Positions 45,690 to 57,663 of a stretch of 64,000 bases of DNA are shown here, in pieces. Source of the stretch: Anthopleura xanthogrammica (lineage: Eukaryota > Cnidaria > Anthozoa > Actiniaria > Actiniidae); contig OZ025211.1 of assembly GCA_964019055.1 (NCBI GenBank), forward strand, positions 5,657,835-5,721,834, in the 5' to 3' direction. Position 1 is the stretch's first letter. The number at the start of each line of letters is the position of its first letter. Under the pieces are notes generated by a model. That model was not told where the DNA came from. It did no database searches and saw only the letters and a list, made by a program, of their open reading frames with translations. The position numbers and the translations under genes were made by a program.

Positions 45690-46695
45690 TAAGCAAAGCA
45701 AAAAAAACAAAATTCGCGGCATTCCAGAAAATCATAGATACAAGACTGAGCATATGAAAACTAAATGATTTCCAAAAATTGTGTTTCAACGGACAGGAAT
45801 GCCGACAACTTTTAAAAAGTGTAAGAAAACTACCTTAAAAGCGATGCAGTGACACAGCCCATATTGCACGGAGGCGTATGGATTTTCCAAAGGGAGGGGG
45901 CATAAATCCGGTCCCCTTCAAAACGCCGAACCAAAAAACCCAAAGGACTAGTCATGAGTTTCTTCTGGACATCATGATTATCAAATTCCATGATTTCTTT
46001 TATCGCTACAGCCATATTTTTGTATTAATATTATCACTCATTTTCTTACAAAGGTGGTTGGGTGGGTGGGTGTGTATCACGGGCACACTAGGACCCCCTA
46101 GATACCCCTTTACAATATGAAATGAAAAGACAGTTCTTGTTCAAATGGAAACACGGTTTTCATTTACACGTGAACCCCCGTTTAAAAACAACACTTGTGC
46201 ACATGTGCGAGTACAAACACGAAAGAGAACAGCTTGCGTTGTATGCTAATCAAAACGTTATAATTAAAATATTCTTTCAATTTTATGAAATGAAAGTTCA
46301 CAACCTCGCGCCCCTTTAAATTGATCAGGAAATGAATTCGTTGTAAAAACACTTTTGACAAAACGTTTTCCCGCATTCAAAATTGCAGGATGTTTGCATG
46401 ACTTTCATGGTGCTGGGTTCTTTTCATTTCATTTCTTTTCCGTATGTCATTGATATTATTTATTCCAAAAACCATATTTAAAAACCTTATCAATCTATTT
46501 TTCTGCGAAAAACTGCCTCAATCTATTGTTTGGATAAATTCTCAATCAACAAGAAGCTCCATATAATTTCTCTTTAATTTCACATGCATTATGAGTGCGC
46601 TATTAAAATAGGATCTCCAGGGAAGCCATTTCCTGCCCCGAATATTATCGTGCACTATTTTCGTTTGTTGAAGGAGTTTTACTAAAAGCAACACT
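45690..46695. other. Intergenic stretch with no gene seen
   Basis: ORFs of 60-80 codons on both strands have no recognisable domain or splice context. Confidence 0.35.
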
Positions 46696-46699
46696 CTTG

Positions 46700-47385
46700 A
46701 CTGGACTCTCGAGATTGTTCTTCATAAATGTTTTGTATTATTGTGCTAATAATATTAGTATTCATGGTTGTTTTGCTGTTGATAGTGGTGGTATAAGTGG
46801 TGGCAGAAGATGGACTGAAGTTCCGAGATTATTCTTCATAAATGTTTTGTATCATTGTGTTATTAATATTAGTATTCATGGTTGTTTTGCTGTTGATAGT
46901 GGTGGTACAAATGGTGGCAGAAGATGGACTGGAGTTCCGAGATTATTCTTCATAAATGTTTTGTATCATTGTGCTAATAATATTAGTATTCATGGTTGTT
47001 TTGCTGTTGCTATTGGTGGTAAAAATGGTGGCAGAAGATGGACTGAAGTTCCGAGATTGTTCTTTATGAATGTTTTGTATTATTGTGCTAATAATATTAG
47101 TATTCATGGTTGTTTTGCTGTTGGTAGTGGTGGTACAAGTGGTGGCAGAAGATGGACTGGAGTTCCGAGATTATTCTTCATAAATGTTTTGTATCATTGT
47201 GCTAATAATATTAGTATTCATGGTTGTTTTGCTGTTGATAGTGGTGGTATAAGTGGTGGCAGAAGATGGACTGAAGTTCCGAGATTATTCTTCATAAATG
47301 TTTTGTATCATTGTGCTAATAATATTAGTATTCATGGTTGTTTTGCTGTTGATAGTGGTGGTAAAAATGGTGGCAGAAGACGCGG
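46700..47385 (+). repeat. 114-bp minisatellite, six copies
   Basis: The unit contains ATTCTTCATAAATGTTTTGT and GGTTGTTTTGCTGTTGATAG. Because 114 is divisible by 3, one frame stays open for 242 codons with a 38-residue repeat (VPRLFF...GGRRW). Changes between units alter residues about as freely as silent sites, and no clear signal peptide or gene context is present, so a noncoding minisatellite is favoured. Confidence 0.85.
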
Positions 47386-47720
47386 TAAAAATAAGATATG
47401 CATAGCATCTAATCTTATGATTTAGTTACGGTGGGATGTATGCCCACGCGTTAGTTTGAGAAAGAAAGGTAGAAAGAAAAAACATCATGTGCCAACTGTA
47501 AAACGGTAAGAGCTGCCGGATTTTAATTAGTCCTTATCGGTAACCTGGAGTTCAAAACTAAACAAAGAACTGTCTAGTTATTCCTGCTATCTGTGTCGAA
47601 TTGAGCCCACAAAATTTTAAGATTATTCTAGATTGGACAGCTTTACAGCTGTAAAGCCTTTATTGTTCTGGCACTATTCTGAAATTCTAGCTTTTATCAA
47701 TCATATTATGGACTTTTTAA

Positions 47721-48494
<774 letters not shown>

Positions 48495-49019
48495 TGGCCG
48501 GCGTAGCTCTATAAATTCTATAAATTCCAATATCTTTGGAAGGAAAAAAGATATTTGAAAAAGGAAAGCGACATTTCACTTCACTATCAAAGGTCTTTCA
48601 ATCCATGCTTAAAAACAGCAAGTCAAAAATTTGACCAGAGTAGCACTTCAACATTATTATATTCCAATTAATTTATTATAATTATCGTTATTAGAATATT
48701 ACTTCATTATTATTATTATCATTATTAAAATATTATTGCTAATATTATTATTATTATCATTATTATTATTGTTGTTGTTGTTGAATTATTATGGATCTTT
48801 ATTAAACTTTATAAGATATGGTATATGGTATTAATAAATTTAAATCTAATCACTATCATTTTACTAAAATCAGGGGGAAAAAATTATGCCTTAATAATAA
48901 TATATTATCAAAAACTATATTAAAATATATAAGAATATAAATATATAACCATAAAAATCTACTCAAAAAAAAAATACATATATATATATACAGAAAGCTA
49001 ATTATGAGTATTCATCATC
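48495..49019. other. AT-rich stretch with no gene seen
   Basis: Mostly A/T with (ATT)n-like runs at about 48690-48785 and a short (TA)n run at about 48980. Confidence 0.5.
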
Positions 49020-49975
49020 AGTCAAAGTAACTATGCCCCTGGTTGAAAAAATCGTTCTTCAAACACATGAGCTTCCAGACGACGCTAAAGTGCGATCAGC
49101 ACAGCAGAGTGTCCGAAGTGACAGAGAAAAGATGCAGGTAAGATGCAGCGAATCATATCAAGAAGACACTACCACGAGAGGTATCAAGGGCATTAGATCT
49201 GGCTACAGAGAAAGGAGCTTCGACCTGGCTTACAGTGATGCCACTCAAAGACATGGGTTTCAACCTGAATAAGAGAGAGTTTACAGACGCTCTAAACATA
49301 TGTATGTGGAGAACTCTTTTCTGTAAACCACGCTATGATATGTAAACGTGGCGGATTTATTATTCAGCGCCATAACGAGTTACGTGATATTGAAGCTGAG
49401 CTACTTAACACAGTATGTAATGATGTTGAAACTGAACCTGTCCTGCAAGACATCACAGGAGAACATCTTAGTAGAGGGGCAAACAAAGCCCCGGAAGCGA
49501 GATTGGACATCCATGCGCGTGGATTCTGAGAGAGACAACGGTCTACCTTTTTTGACGTAAGGGTTTGCCACCCAAATGCAGATTGTTATCAAGACCTTGA
49601 ACCTTAACAGATTTACAGAATGCACGAAAACGAGAAGAAGCGTTTGTACGCGGAAAGGGTCATCGAAGTAGAACAGGGTACATTCACCCATTGGTTTTCA
49701 CCACAACTGGCGGTATGGGAAAAGAATGTCAAAGGTACCACAGCCGACTTGCAGAGCTTATAGCCAACAAGAAAGGGGAGCAATACGCAAGGATAATATC
49801 CTGGATAAGAGCAAAAACATCATTTTCTTTACTCAGATCTGCTCTGGTGTGTCTACGGGGTCCAAGAACAATAAAAAGAGCACCATGTGACATTAAAAAC
49901 ATTGACATTGATATTGAAACAGTAGAGAGTGCTATATGTATAAATTTTTGGCTAGTTTTCAGGGTTTGTTTTCCT
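49020..49975 (+). pseudogene. Decayed LINE-type retroelement, region after the reverse transcriptase
   Basis: Frames have to be changed to read it. At 49175-49300 it reads EKGASTWLTVMPLKDMGF and NKREFTDAL. At about 49310-49385 it reads [19 protein letters not shown] and QRHNELRD, a C-x(n)-H-x(n)-C zinc-knuckle-like stretch. After an in-frame stop at about 49528 it goes on with FFDVRV, and at 49690-49860 with TTGGMGKEC and SLLRSALVCLRG. This order matches the C-terminal region of LINE-like polyproteins familiar from coral and anemone gene sets. Stops and frameshifts mean it is dead. The RT domain itself is not in the window next to it. Confidence 0.6.
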
Positions 49976-50178
49976 TCGTATTTTTTTTGAGTGATATGTT
50001 TTTCTTTTTTATATAATTTTTTCCTTTTTTGAATTCTATAAATAATATATATTTCGATATTCATTCTATGATACTATATATCTTTACAACATTGTAGAGT
50101 AGTTAAACACAGACATATATTTTATCGTTCTTTTAAAGATTGCAGTATAAAATAAAGTTCATTATTATTTTTTATAAA

Positions 50179-50233
<55 letters not shown>

Positions 50234-52777
50234 AAATAGATCTGAAAAGAACCATATACTTATCGATTTTCTATTTAATTTTTGTCATTTAATTCAGAAC
50301 AAGCACTTTTTTCAATCACCTGCTACCAGAAATAGACCGCTATTCACGTCCCGTTAGCCTATCAGGGCGCTCGATCGTTTAATCGTAGTTTTTAGTCACA
50401 AGTGTTTCTAGATCTAAAGAATAATGGAAAACGTTTACTAAACAAAACTTTCTAATTCCTAATGACAATCATTATACTGAAGACACCTGCAAATTCAAAC
50501 ACAAAATTGTCGAAAGAAAAACACACACTTTCCTATCATTTTCAAGGATCCCATAGAGGTTTTAAACGCGACTGCTCCGTAAAATTAAAGATTTCAATTC
50601 CAGGAAGAGAGCAGACATTCTCTACCATGATTTTTTAAAATTAAGGAAATTAATTTTTACTGAGTGTCCATTTCCAGGAACTATTATCACAAAGAGTCTG
50701 TATTCAAGATTTTTTCTCGACCGATTATCATTTTATCTAGTCCTCATCAAAAGAAGATCCGGTGAATCGTACGTAAATGACCAAGATTTTTTTTATTTCT
50801 TGTGTCAAAAAAAGCAAATCAGCTTTTTTGTCCTTAATGAACCTACATTCACACATTGCGCTTGCCGCATTGGATATCCCTGTGCGAGTGGCAATCCTGG
50901 AGATCATAAGTTGAAGCGCTCCTCATCGATAAGAAGTCATCGTCCGATCCTCAATTGAAAGTCCTATAACAAATGAACTGGTGCAACGACAAAGCAAAAT
51001 AATCTGGCCAACTTTTAAGGTAAGAAATTTTTTTTATATCGTTTCGTGGACGTCGGGTGATTTTATGGTCTAAATTTGGTTTTCGAACTCAATTTTAAAC
51101 AATGCGTCGATTCTTGCTTGTCGTCCATTTGGTCGGTTAGAGATTGAACATCTCGTTTACGGCAAACGCGCGTCAAACGTCAGTTAACAAGCAAAAATAC
51201 TCTTTAGAATTAGTAAAAAACAGTCGAAAAAAAATCTCCAAAAACAATATTTGTCTTCGAAGTGAAGGTTTGCAAAAGGTAAAGTGAAATATCAAATGCA
51301 AGGAAAAGATGAAAAAGGGGTCAGTTATGACTGCCGTTTGCGGGAAGAAAGAATTAACGCAATGCTGCAAATATGTCTATTTTTCCGGTGCTTTTTAAAA
51401 TGAAATTTGTCCGACTTTTTAAAAATTATGTCGCTCTAAAATGAACTTGTCGATTTTTTTAAAAAACTTATTTTATTATTCATCTTTTTTCCGCTTCTCG
51501 TTTGACTTAATGCACTGGAGCAATTTTGACTCAAAAGTAAACTTGAAAGTTAAAACGTTAATCGATTGAAGTGGTGTAACTGTTAAATGCTTAAAAAAGT
51601 GCGAGTTTCTGAGAACAGTTTTATGGATATAATTTGTTTAATTTTCTCAACAAATCGCAAAAATCCTTGGAAAATTGCTAAAAGAAAAACAAAGGAAAAA
51701 CCGTAGAGGAAAAAAGACAGCAACGACAACCAGGTGATCTGGAATCTAGACGCGCAATGTGTTGTTTATCACAGCGAGAATTTCCAAGTGCTTTCTATTA
51801 TCTCGTCAAAATGAAATATTTTCAACCAACAACGACGAAACCGATATGCTTTTTCTAAAAGGTATTTGGCGAATCTTTGCACGGATGAGTTTTATTTTCT
51901 TTATTTTCGAGCAAAAGCTGTTATAAATCGAGCCGAAAACCTGGAACTAGGAAACATTGAGCTACGAACAAAATGTTCGCTGATTGGCTAATTCCTTCGG
52001 CCTGATAGAAGTGAGATCACCTGGAAATAAACCAGAAAGAGGCCTAGGTACTTTTAAAATATCGGTTTGATTTATTTTCTTATTTTGAACAAAAAAATTC
52101 AAAACATTTTTTGATTAGAACTCAATTTGTACAAACGTGTTAATTAAAAACTAAATTAAAGTGAAAAATTGGAATTATGAATTGCTTAAAGTAGAAAAGA
52201 GGATAAGCCAAAGGAGCACTGTGGACTGTATAATTGTTTACTCGCTCAACTAAAAAGAGATTTAAAATATTAGGTATTTTTGGCGCTTGATAAATTTATT
52301 AGAAGTTGTTATTTGTTTCTTCTAGGAAATTTTTCACGGATATTTTTTCCGAGAAAAATTTGCTCGAACAAACAAATACAATTAAGTTTTTAACTTCCAG
52401 GTTCTAAGAGATTCTAAAATGTTTGAATCAAGTGCTAAAAAGCATAACTGAAATAGAAAATATTTATCGATCAGCTTCAGATGACGAAGAAATGAAAGTA
52501 AGGAATGAGAAAGATAGAAAAATAGAAGAAAAATATGAATAGGGACTAGGCATAAAGATGAGTCTGACAGGTGCATGCTATTGATTGCGTGCGTGGGACG
52601 TACTAAATGTTGTTGAACTATAATTACGAAAGCTGAACTTAAACGCGTCCAGAGCCATTCAATGTGCCTCTGCTTTTGTATTTGATTGAATAGAAAATCA
52701 AATCCTGTTTTGAAAAAAATTAAATTAAACAAGCAAACAAGTAAGAAAGAAAGCAGAAAAACAAGTAAACGAGGCAA
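49976..52777. other. Long AT-rich stretch with no gene seen
   Basis: It has an (ATT)n run at about 50187-50229. ORFs up to 152 codons near 52.4-52.8 kb arise from low-complexity and CAAA-rich DNA. No exon or bounded element was found. Confidence 0.4.
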
Positions 52778-52843
52778 CAAACAAACAAACAAACAAACAA
52801 ACAAACAAACAAACAAACAAACAAACAAACAAACAAACAAACA
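52778..52843. repeat. (CAAA)n microsatellite
   Basis: About 16 pure CAAA units. Confidence 0.95.
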
Positions 52844-53225
52844 AGAAAGCAGATAAACACCTCCTTACACCATATGATTAAAATCCTTATCCAAGCACTT
52901 AATTCTTGCGAGTTGCCTTGTTTTTTTATTTGAAATACTTGGGTGTATAGTGGTGGTGTGTGTGAGTATGTCCAGTAGTTTTCTCCATTGCCGAGCTTCA
53001 TTTCGAGTGAAGGGACTCGGGCGACCGGACAACTGTTAACCAGGCTGGATAAAATGAACATTTTTAGTACATGTAGTTTTATATATAATACCATTGAGCT
53101 CGACAAATGCAGCCCGATTTTAACCGACTGCATGAAAAAAAATCATTGGGCCAATGGAGATATTAGCATCGTTTTCACGATTGTCTGGTTTCGATTCAGT
53201 CCTCCCGCTACGATATGAAAGTCAG

Positions 53226-54075
53226 CAATGTAGTGATAGTGTATTAGCGTGTGCAGTAGTTTGTGCATAAATTACTAGAATGTAGTGGATAGTGTATACT
53301 TGTGTGCAGTAGTTTGTGCTTAAAGTACTAGAATGTAGTGATAGTGTATACTTGTGTGCAGTAGTTTGTGCTTAAATTACTAGAATGTAGTGGATAGTGT
53401 ATACTTGTGTGCAGTAGTTTGTGCTTAAAGTACTAGAATGTAGTGATAGTGTATACTTGTGTGCAGTAGTTTGTGCTTAAATTACTAGAATGTAGTGATA
53501 GTGTATACTTGTGTGCAGTAGTTTGTGCTTAAAGTACTAGAATGTAGTGATAGTGTATACTTGTGTGCAGTAGTTTGTGCTTAAAGTACTAGAATGTAGT
53601 GATAGTGTATACTTGTGTGCAGTAGTTTGTGCTTAAAGTACTAGAATGTAGTGGATAGTGTATACTTGTGTGCAGTAGTTTGTGCTTAAAGTACTAGAAT
53701 GTAGTGGATAGTGTATACTTGTGTGCAGTAGTTTGTGCTTAAAGTACTAGAATGTAGTGGATAGTGTATACTTGTGTGAAGTAGTTTGTGCTTAAATTAC
53801 TAGAATGTAGTGATAGTTTATACTTGTGTGCATGCAGTAGTTTGTGCTTAAAGTACTAGAATGTAGTGATAGTGTATACTTGTGTGCAGTAGTTTGTGCT
53901 TAAAGTACTAGAATGTAGTGGATAGTGTATACTTGTGTGCAGTAGTTTGTGCTTAAATTACTAGAATGTAGTGATAGTGTATACTTGTGTGCAGTAGTTT
54001 GTGCTTAAAATACGTATACTAGAATGTAGTGATAGTATACAAATATGTACCATAGTTTGTGCTTAAAGTACTAGA
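53226..54075. repeat. 52-bp minisatellite, about 16 copies
   Basis: Units contain TACTAGAATGTAGTG, ATAGTGTATACTTGTGTGCA and GTAGTTTGTGCTTAAA. They alternate between 52 and 53 bp (GTGATAG versus GTGGATAG) and between AAAGTAC and AAATTAC. End units are diverged. Confidence 0.95.
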
Positions 54076-54877
54076 ACATACTCAGTAGAGCGTATGAGTG
54101 TATATATATGAAGGAATAGAACCATGTGTACGTACCAAAACTATTTTGTCTCTGAAATCGAAGCAAAATTCAGAATAATATAATCCAGTTAAAGTAACAA
54201 CTTAAAAATCACCCTTAATTATTCATAGCATGTGAAACCAAAACAAATTAAAAACATACCCTCTTAAAGTCATGGTACGATATTAACGTATGGGGGTGTC
54301 AACGCAAGCACAGTCGCAAGCACAAAACACAAGCAGGAACCAGGCCTTAGTGATTGCATTAATTCAGTTTTTTCACTTGTAATTTTTAGTCCCTTTGAAA
54401 TATTAATGAGTTGTTTTTGCTCTACATTAGTACGACAATAACTCGATAAATATAATTTAAAATGACGGGAGCACTTGGATAATTTTGATTTGTCGTTTTG
54501 ATACAATGAATCAATTATGTATGATCAACGAATTACTTTTTTTTGCTCTAAATTTATAGGCAAATAGCTCGAAAAAGCTCAAAAAGCTCGGAAAACAGAA
54601 AAATTATCGGAGAATCTGGAACGATACCACCGATTTTAATTAATGAAACTGAAACTGTACTGTCTCAGGAGAGTTGTTTGTCTTGGAAAAGAGGTGCCTT
54701 AATTACATCCTTTCTCTTGTTTCCTTTGGCAGGACTCAAAGCATCACTGATTAAACAAAAAAGGACATATTTCCTTCAAAACAACATCGCTCGGTAGGAT
54801 CGCAAAGACTTCATGCTCAATTCGACATCTGCGTACATCTGTCAACAAGAATACTGACCCTTTCCAGTCCAAAGAAA
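54076..54877. other. Stretch upstream of GPCR-4
   Basis: No gene. An acceptor-like ACCCTTTCCAG ends at about 54867, 10 bp before the GPCR-4 start codon, so a 5' UTR intron may end here. Confidence 0.35.
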
Positions 54878-55987
54878 ATGACATTGAATCTGAATTCAAC
54901 CGAGTTTGTGCCTTGGAATGGCACACTTTCAGTTGTACTAAGCAATGCGTCTGAGTTCCATGACCTTATCCCCATGGACGTACCAATGGAGGACAAGATT
55001 ATTTACGCCTTTTTAGTGCTATTGGGCTTGCTTATTATTGCTTTCAACCTCCAAGTCTTGGTTCTCGTAGTCAGGTTCAGATTTCTTCGCAAGAAGACCA
55101 ATTACATCATTACCAGTCTCGCTGTCTCGGATCTCTTGTCCGGAGTGTTGGCAATCCCTCTTCTGGTGGCTTGTACATCTGTTCATGTAGAAGAATACTC
55201 ATTGACTTTATGGGTGGCAATGGATGTCTGTCAGAGGTTTCTTGCCATCTCGACTATCCTCCATTTAGCCGTGGCGGTTCTTAACCGTTATTTTAGGATT
55301 GTCAGACCGTTCCTGTACAGACGTGTCGTTACCGTATTTCGTATTGGCGTGATGGTAGTTTGCATGTGGGTTATCTCGCTTGTCACGGCGTTTGTTCAAA
55401 TAGCATGGCTTCACGAACCACAAGAGCCTCGCATTTCTTTCATCTACGATTCGGTAGTTCTTGCCGTGCTGGTACTTGTGCCATTCCTGGCCATCGTTGC
55501 TGCTTGTGTTCGTACACTTGGTGTGATCAGACAGAGCTCGAGAAAGCACTGTGGAAAAGAAGAGTTTAGAAACCGCAAGCTCAGGAAAAGTCAACGCAAA
55601 GCCATAACGTTATACTGCATCATGACGACTTGCTTCGCCATTGGATGGTTCCCCTACTTTGTGTTGTCCATAACAGAAGACTTAGAAATTGAAATCGAGC
55701 TGCCTTATTGGCTGAGCATAGTCTTTTTATTCCTCAAGTATGGGACTGCCCTAGCAGACCCATTGTTGTACACTTTTCTGAAAAGTGACTTCCAAGCAGC
55801 ACTCAGGTACATTCGTCACGACAAGACCAGAGACACTCGGTCACAGAACAGTCAGTGTGACTCTTCTACTGAGAAGTTTGATAGAACACCAGAGTTCTTT
55901 CGTAAAAAGCGATTGAGGAGTACTGTCTTAGATGATTCTCAATTCGCAACTAAAATCTATTCTCCAGGTCAGCAAAATTTTGTCTGA
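54878..55987 (+). CDS. Intronless orphan class A GPCR (GPCR-4)
   Basis: Coding sequence in one exon, 369 aa. The N-terminus carries N6ST, N14GT and N23AS glycosylation sites. TM1 is about 40-66, TM2 74-99 (LAVSD), TM3 112-137 with C118, NRY (in place of DRY) 136-138, and TM4 156-178. TM5 is about 190-216, TM6 240-264 with GWFPY (256-260), and TM7 276-300 with DPLLY (294-298). The cytoplasmic tail is about 65 residues and serine/arginine-rich. It is a clear paralogue of GPCR-3 (same FLAISTILHL, GWFPYF and DPLLYTF blocks), about 15 kb away on the same strand. It should be a plasma-membrane receptor of unknown ligand. The acidic R of DRY is replaced by N-R-Y, which may change its basal activity. 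Confidence 0.9.
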   Translation: MTLNLNSTEFVPWNGTLSVVLSNASEFHDLIPMDVPMEDKIIYAFLVLLGLLIIAFNLQVLVLVVRFRFLRKKTNYIITSLAVSDLLSGVLAIPLLVACTSVHVEEYSLTLWVAMDVCQRFLAISTILHLAVAVLNRYFRIVRPFLYRRVVTVFRIGVMVVCMWVISLVTAFVQIAWLHEPQEPRISFIYDSVVLAVLVLVPFLAIVAACVRTLGVIRQSSRKHCGKEEFRNRKLRKSQRKAITLYCIMTTCFAIGWFPYFVLSITEDLEIEIELPYWLSIVFLFLKYGTALADPLLYTFLKSDFQAALRYIRHDKTRDTRSQNSQCDSSTEKFDRTPEFFRKKRLRSTVLDDSQFATKIYSPGQQNFV

Positions 55988-56744
55988 CTTGTCAATGAAC
56001 ATATATTGATCACACTCCTGCTTTTATCCGACTATCAGAAATGCGAGCATACCAATGCTTCACGCTGCCATACCTAGTCCAGAGCTGGATCCACTCTTAT
56101 CCATGCGCGCGCGACGAAGACGAACCAGCTGTACGAAAAACTAAGCGCGAAAAGGATTGTCGTAATTCAAGCGGCTCTCGCCCGAGTCTTCTACATCTAC
56201 ATCTTTATTAGTTGATAAAAATTGTAAAATATCACATCAACTGTACATAACATGTTTATATAATAAGATGAATAATTAATAATTGAGAAGTTACAATGAG
56301 TGATAAAAATAATAATAGAGCGAACGCATTAAAACCATTGAAACAAATGCAAAACAAGACACAAACAAGTAGTAGCCATGTAGTCTTAAAAGTCATATAT
56401 CTCAGAATTTGAGGAGATGGATCGCAAAGATTTACTTTAATTTTTTAAACAACACATATACTTCAACTTTTTTCTCTAAATTCTTTGAAACGCGTGTTTT
56501 TGTATTGGGAAGAAAATTGGAGCAAGGGCCGCTTGGCTAAGCATCGAAGCGCGCTGTGATTGGACGGTTCGTGTGTGCTCCGGACACCTGGAAACCAGTA
56601 GTGGAAGGAAACTGGTAAGAGCATCAGTATTGCTTATATTCCGTGTGCGCGGTTTTTCTTCTGATTTTTGCGAAATAAATTAGAGAGAAAAGTGGGTCTG
56701 GACAATACCACACTGTCTTTCAATTTCTTTATCGATACCCCGAC
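55988..56744. other. Stretch downstream of GPCR-4 with no gene seen
   Basis: Would include the 3' UTR. No repeat element is bounded here. Confidence 0.4.
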
Positions 56745-56945
56745 ACAACAACCTCTGGGCTGATCAGAGCCCGGATAACTTACAGATCGAATTGGAATTT
56801 AGCGTGTTAGGTTATGCGGAGGGAAATCCTCGAATCAAAGGGAGAGACCTAACAAACTCTACCCATATTTATGCTACCGAATCCAGGAATTGAACCCGAG
56901 ACCCCATAGGTGAGCAGCGAATTCTGCACTACCGCTGCGCTTCAG
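56745..56945 (-). repeat. SINE-family copy, nearly full length
   Basis: Reads ACAACCTCTGGGCTGATCAG, ATTGGAATTTAGCGTGTTAG, GGAAATCCTCGAATCAAAGG and AACAAACTCTACCC in order. It ends in a tRNA-like module whose minus strand has box B GGTTCAATTCC and a GCGGTAGTGCAG box A-like word. Confidence 0.7.
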
Positions 56946-57156
56946 CACTACTGAAGGTATGGTCCTAAATTCTTCAAGGCATTAAAAAAAAACAAGTCTC
57001 TCTAGCTGAGAAACATTTAAACAAATGTATTTAGAAAGGATAAGAGGTGTGGCATCTCTACTGAAATGAATCAGATGTCTCGCCAAGATAACATGAAGGA
57101 CAGTGCTTCATGTCATCTTGGTCTAGCCTGGGTTTTTGCCTCTACAATTGTCGGCA

Positions 57157-57285
57157 AAGGCCTCGTCCATACTAATGCGTTTTCAAAACGCACAGTTTTC
57201 GGCACCGAAAATGCATCGAAAGTTTTGCGTCCACACCAGCGTTTTCATGGCGTTTTCGCCCACAGAAACTAAAACGGAAACAAAT
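57157..57285. mobile_element. MITE fragment (CGTTTTCAAAACGC type)
   Basis: CCTCGTCCATACTAATGCGT, then GCGTTTTCATGGCGTTTTCG, resembles one end of a widespread class of short invertebrate MITEs. No second end is seen. Confidence 0.35.
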
Positions 57286-57663
57286 GTACAATACCGCCTG
57301 AATAAAAGTGCCTGAAATCGTAGCTCAATCTTAAGACTTCTTGAAGTTTAGAAGTTTATTCCAGAAAATTGTTGTACCAGCTGTTAAATTATTTGTCCAG
57401 TAAAAGAGAAATTAAGTATGTTCATTCATGTTAGCTTGACTTGTAGACAAACTGGTGTTAATCCAGGTCATTATTGATCCACAGAAAAAGGAGAAATATA
57501 AAGGCTCATCACTCGACCTGTTTGATTCCCATCAATTTTGACTGAAGTTCTTTTCGAATCGCAAAAGCAAAAAATATCCGAAAGTGAGTGACAATTGCCG
57601 TAAAAGTGAGTCAGTAGTGAATACAAAAAAGAAAAAAATGTCACTTGTAGAAAAAGGAAAAGC

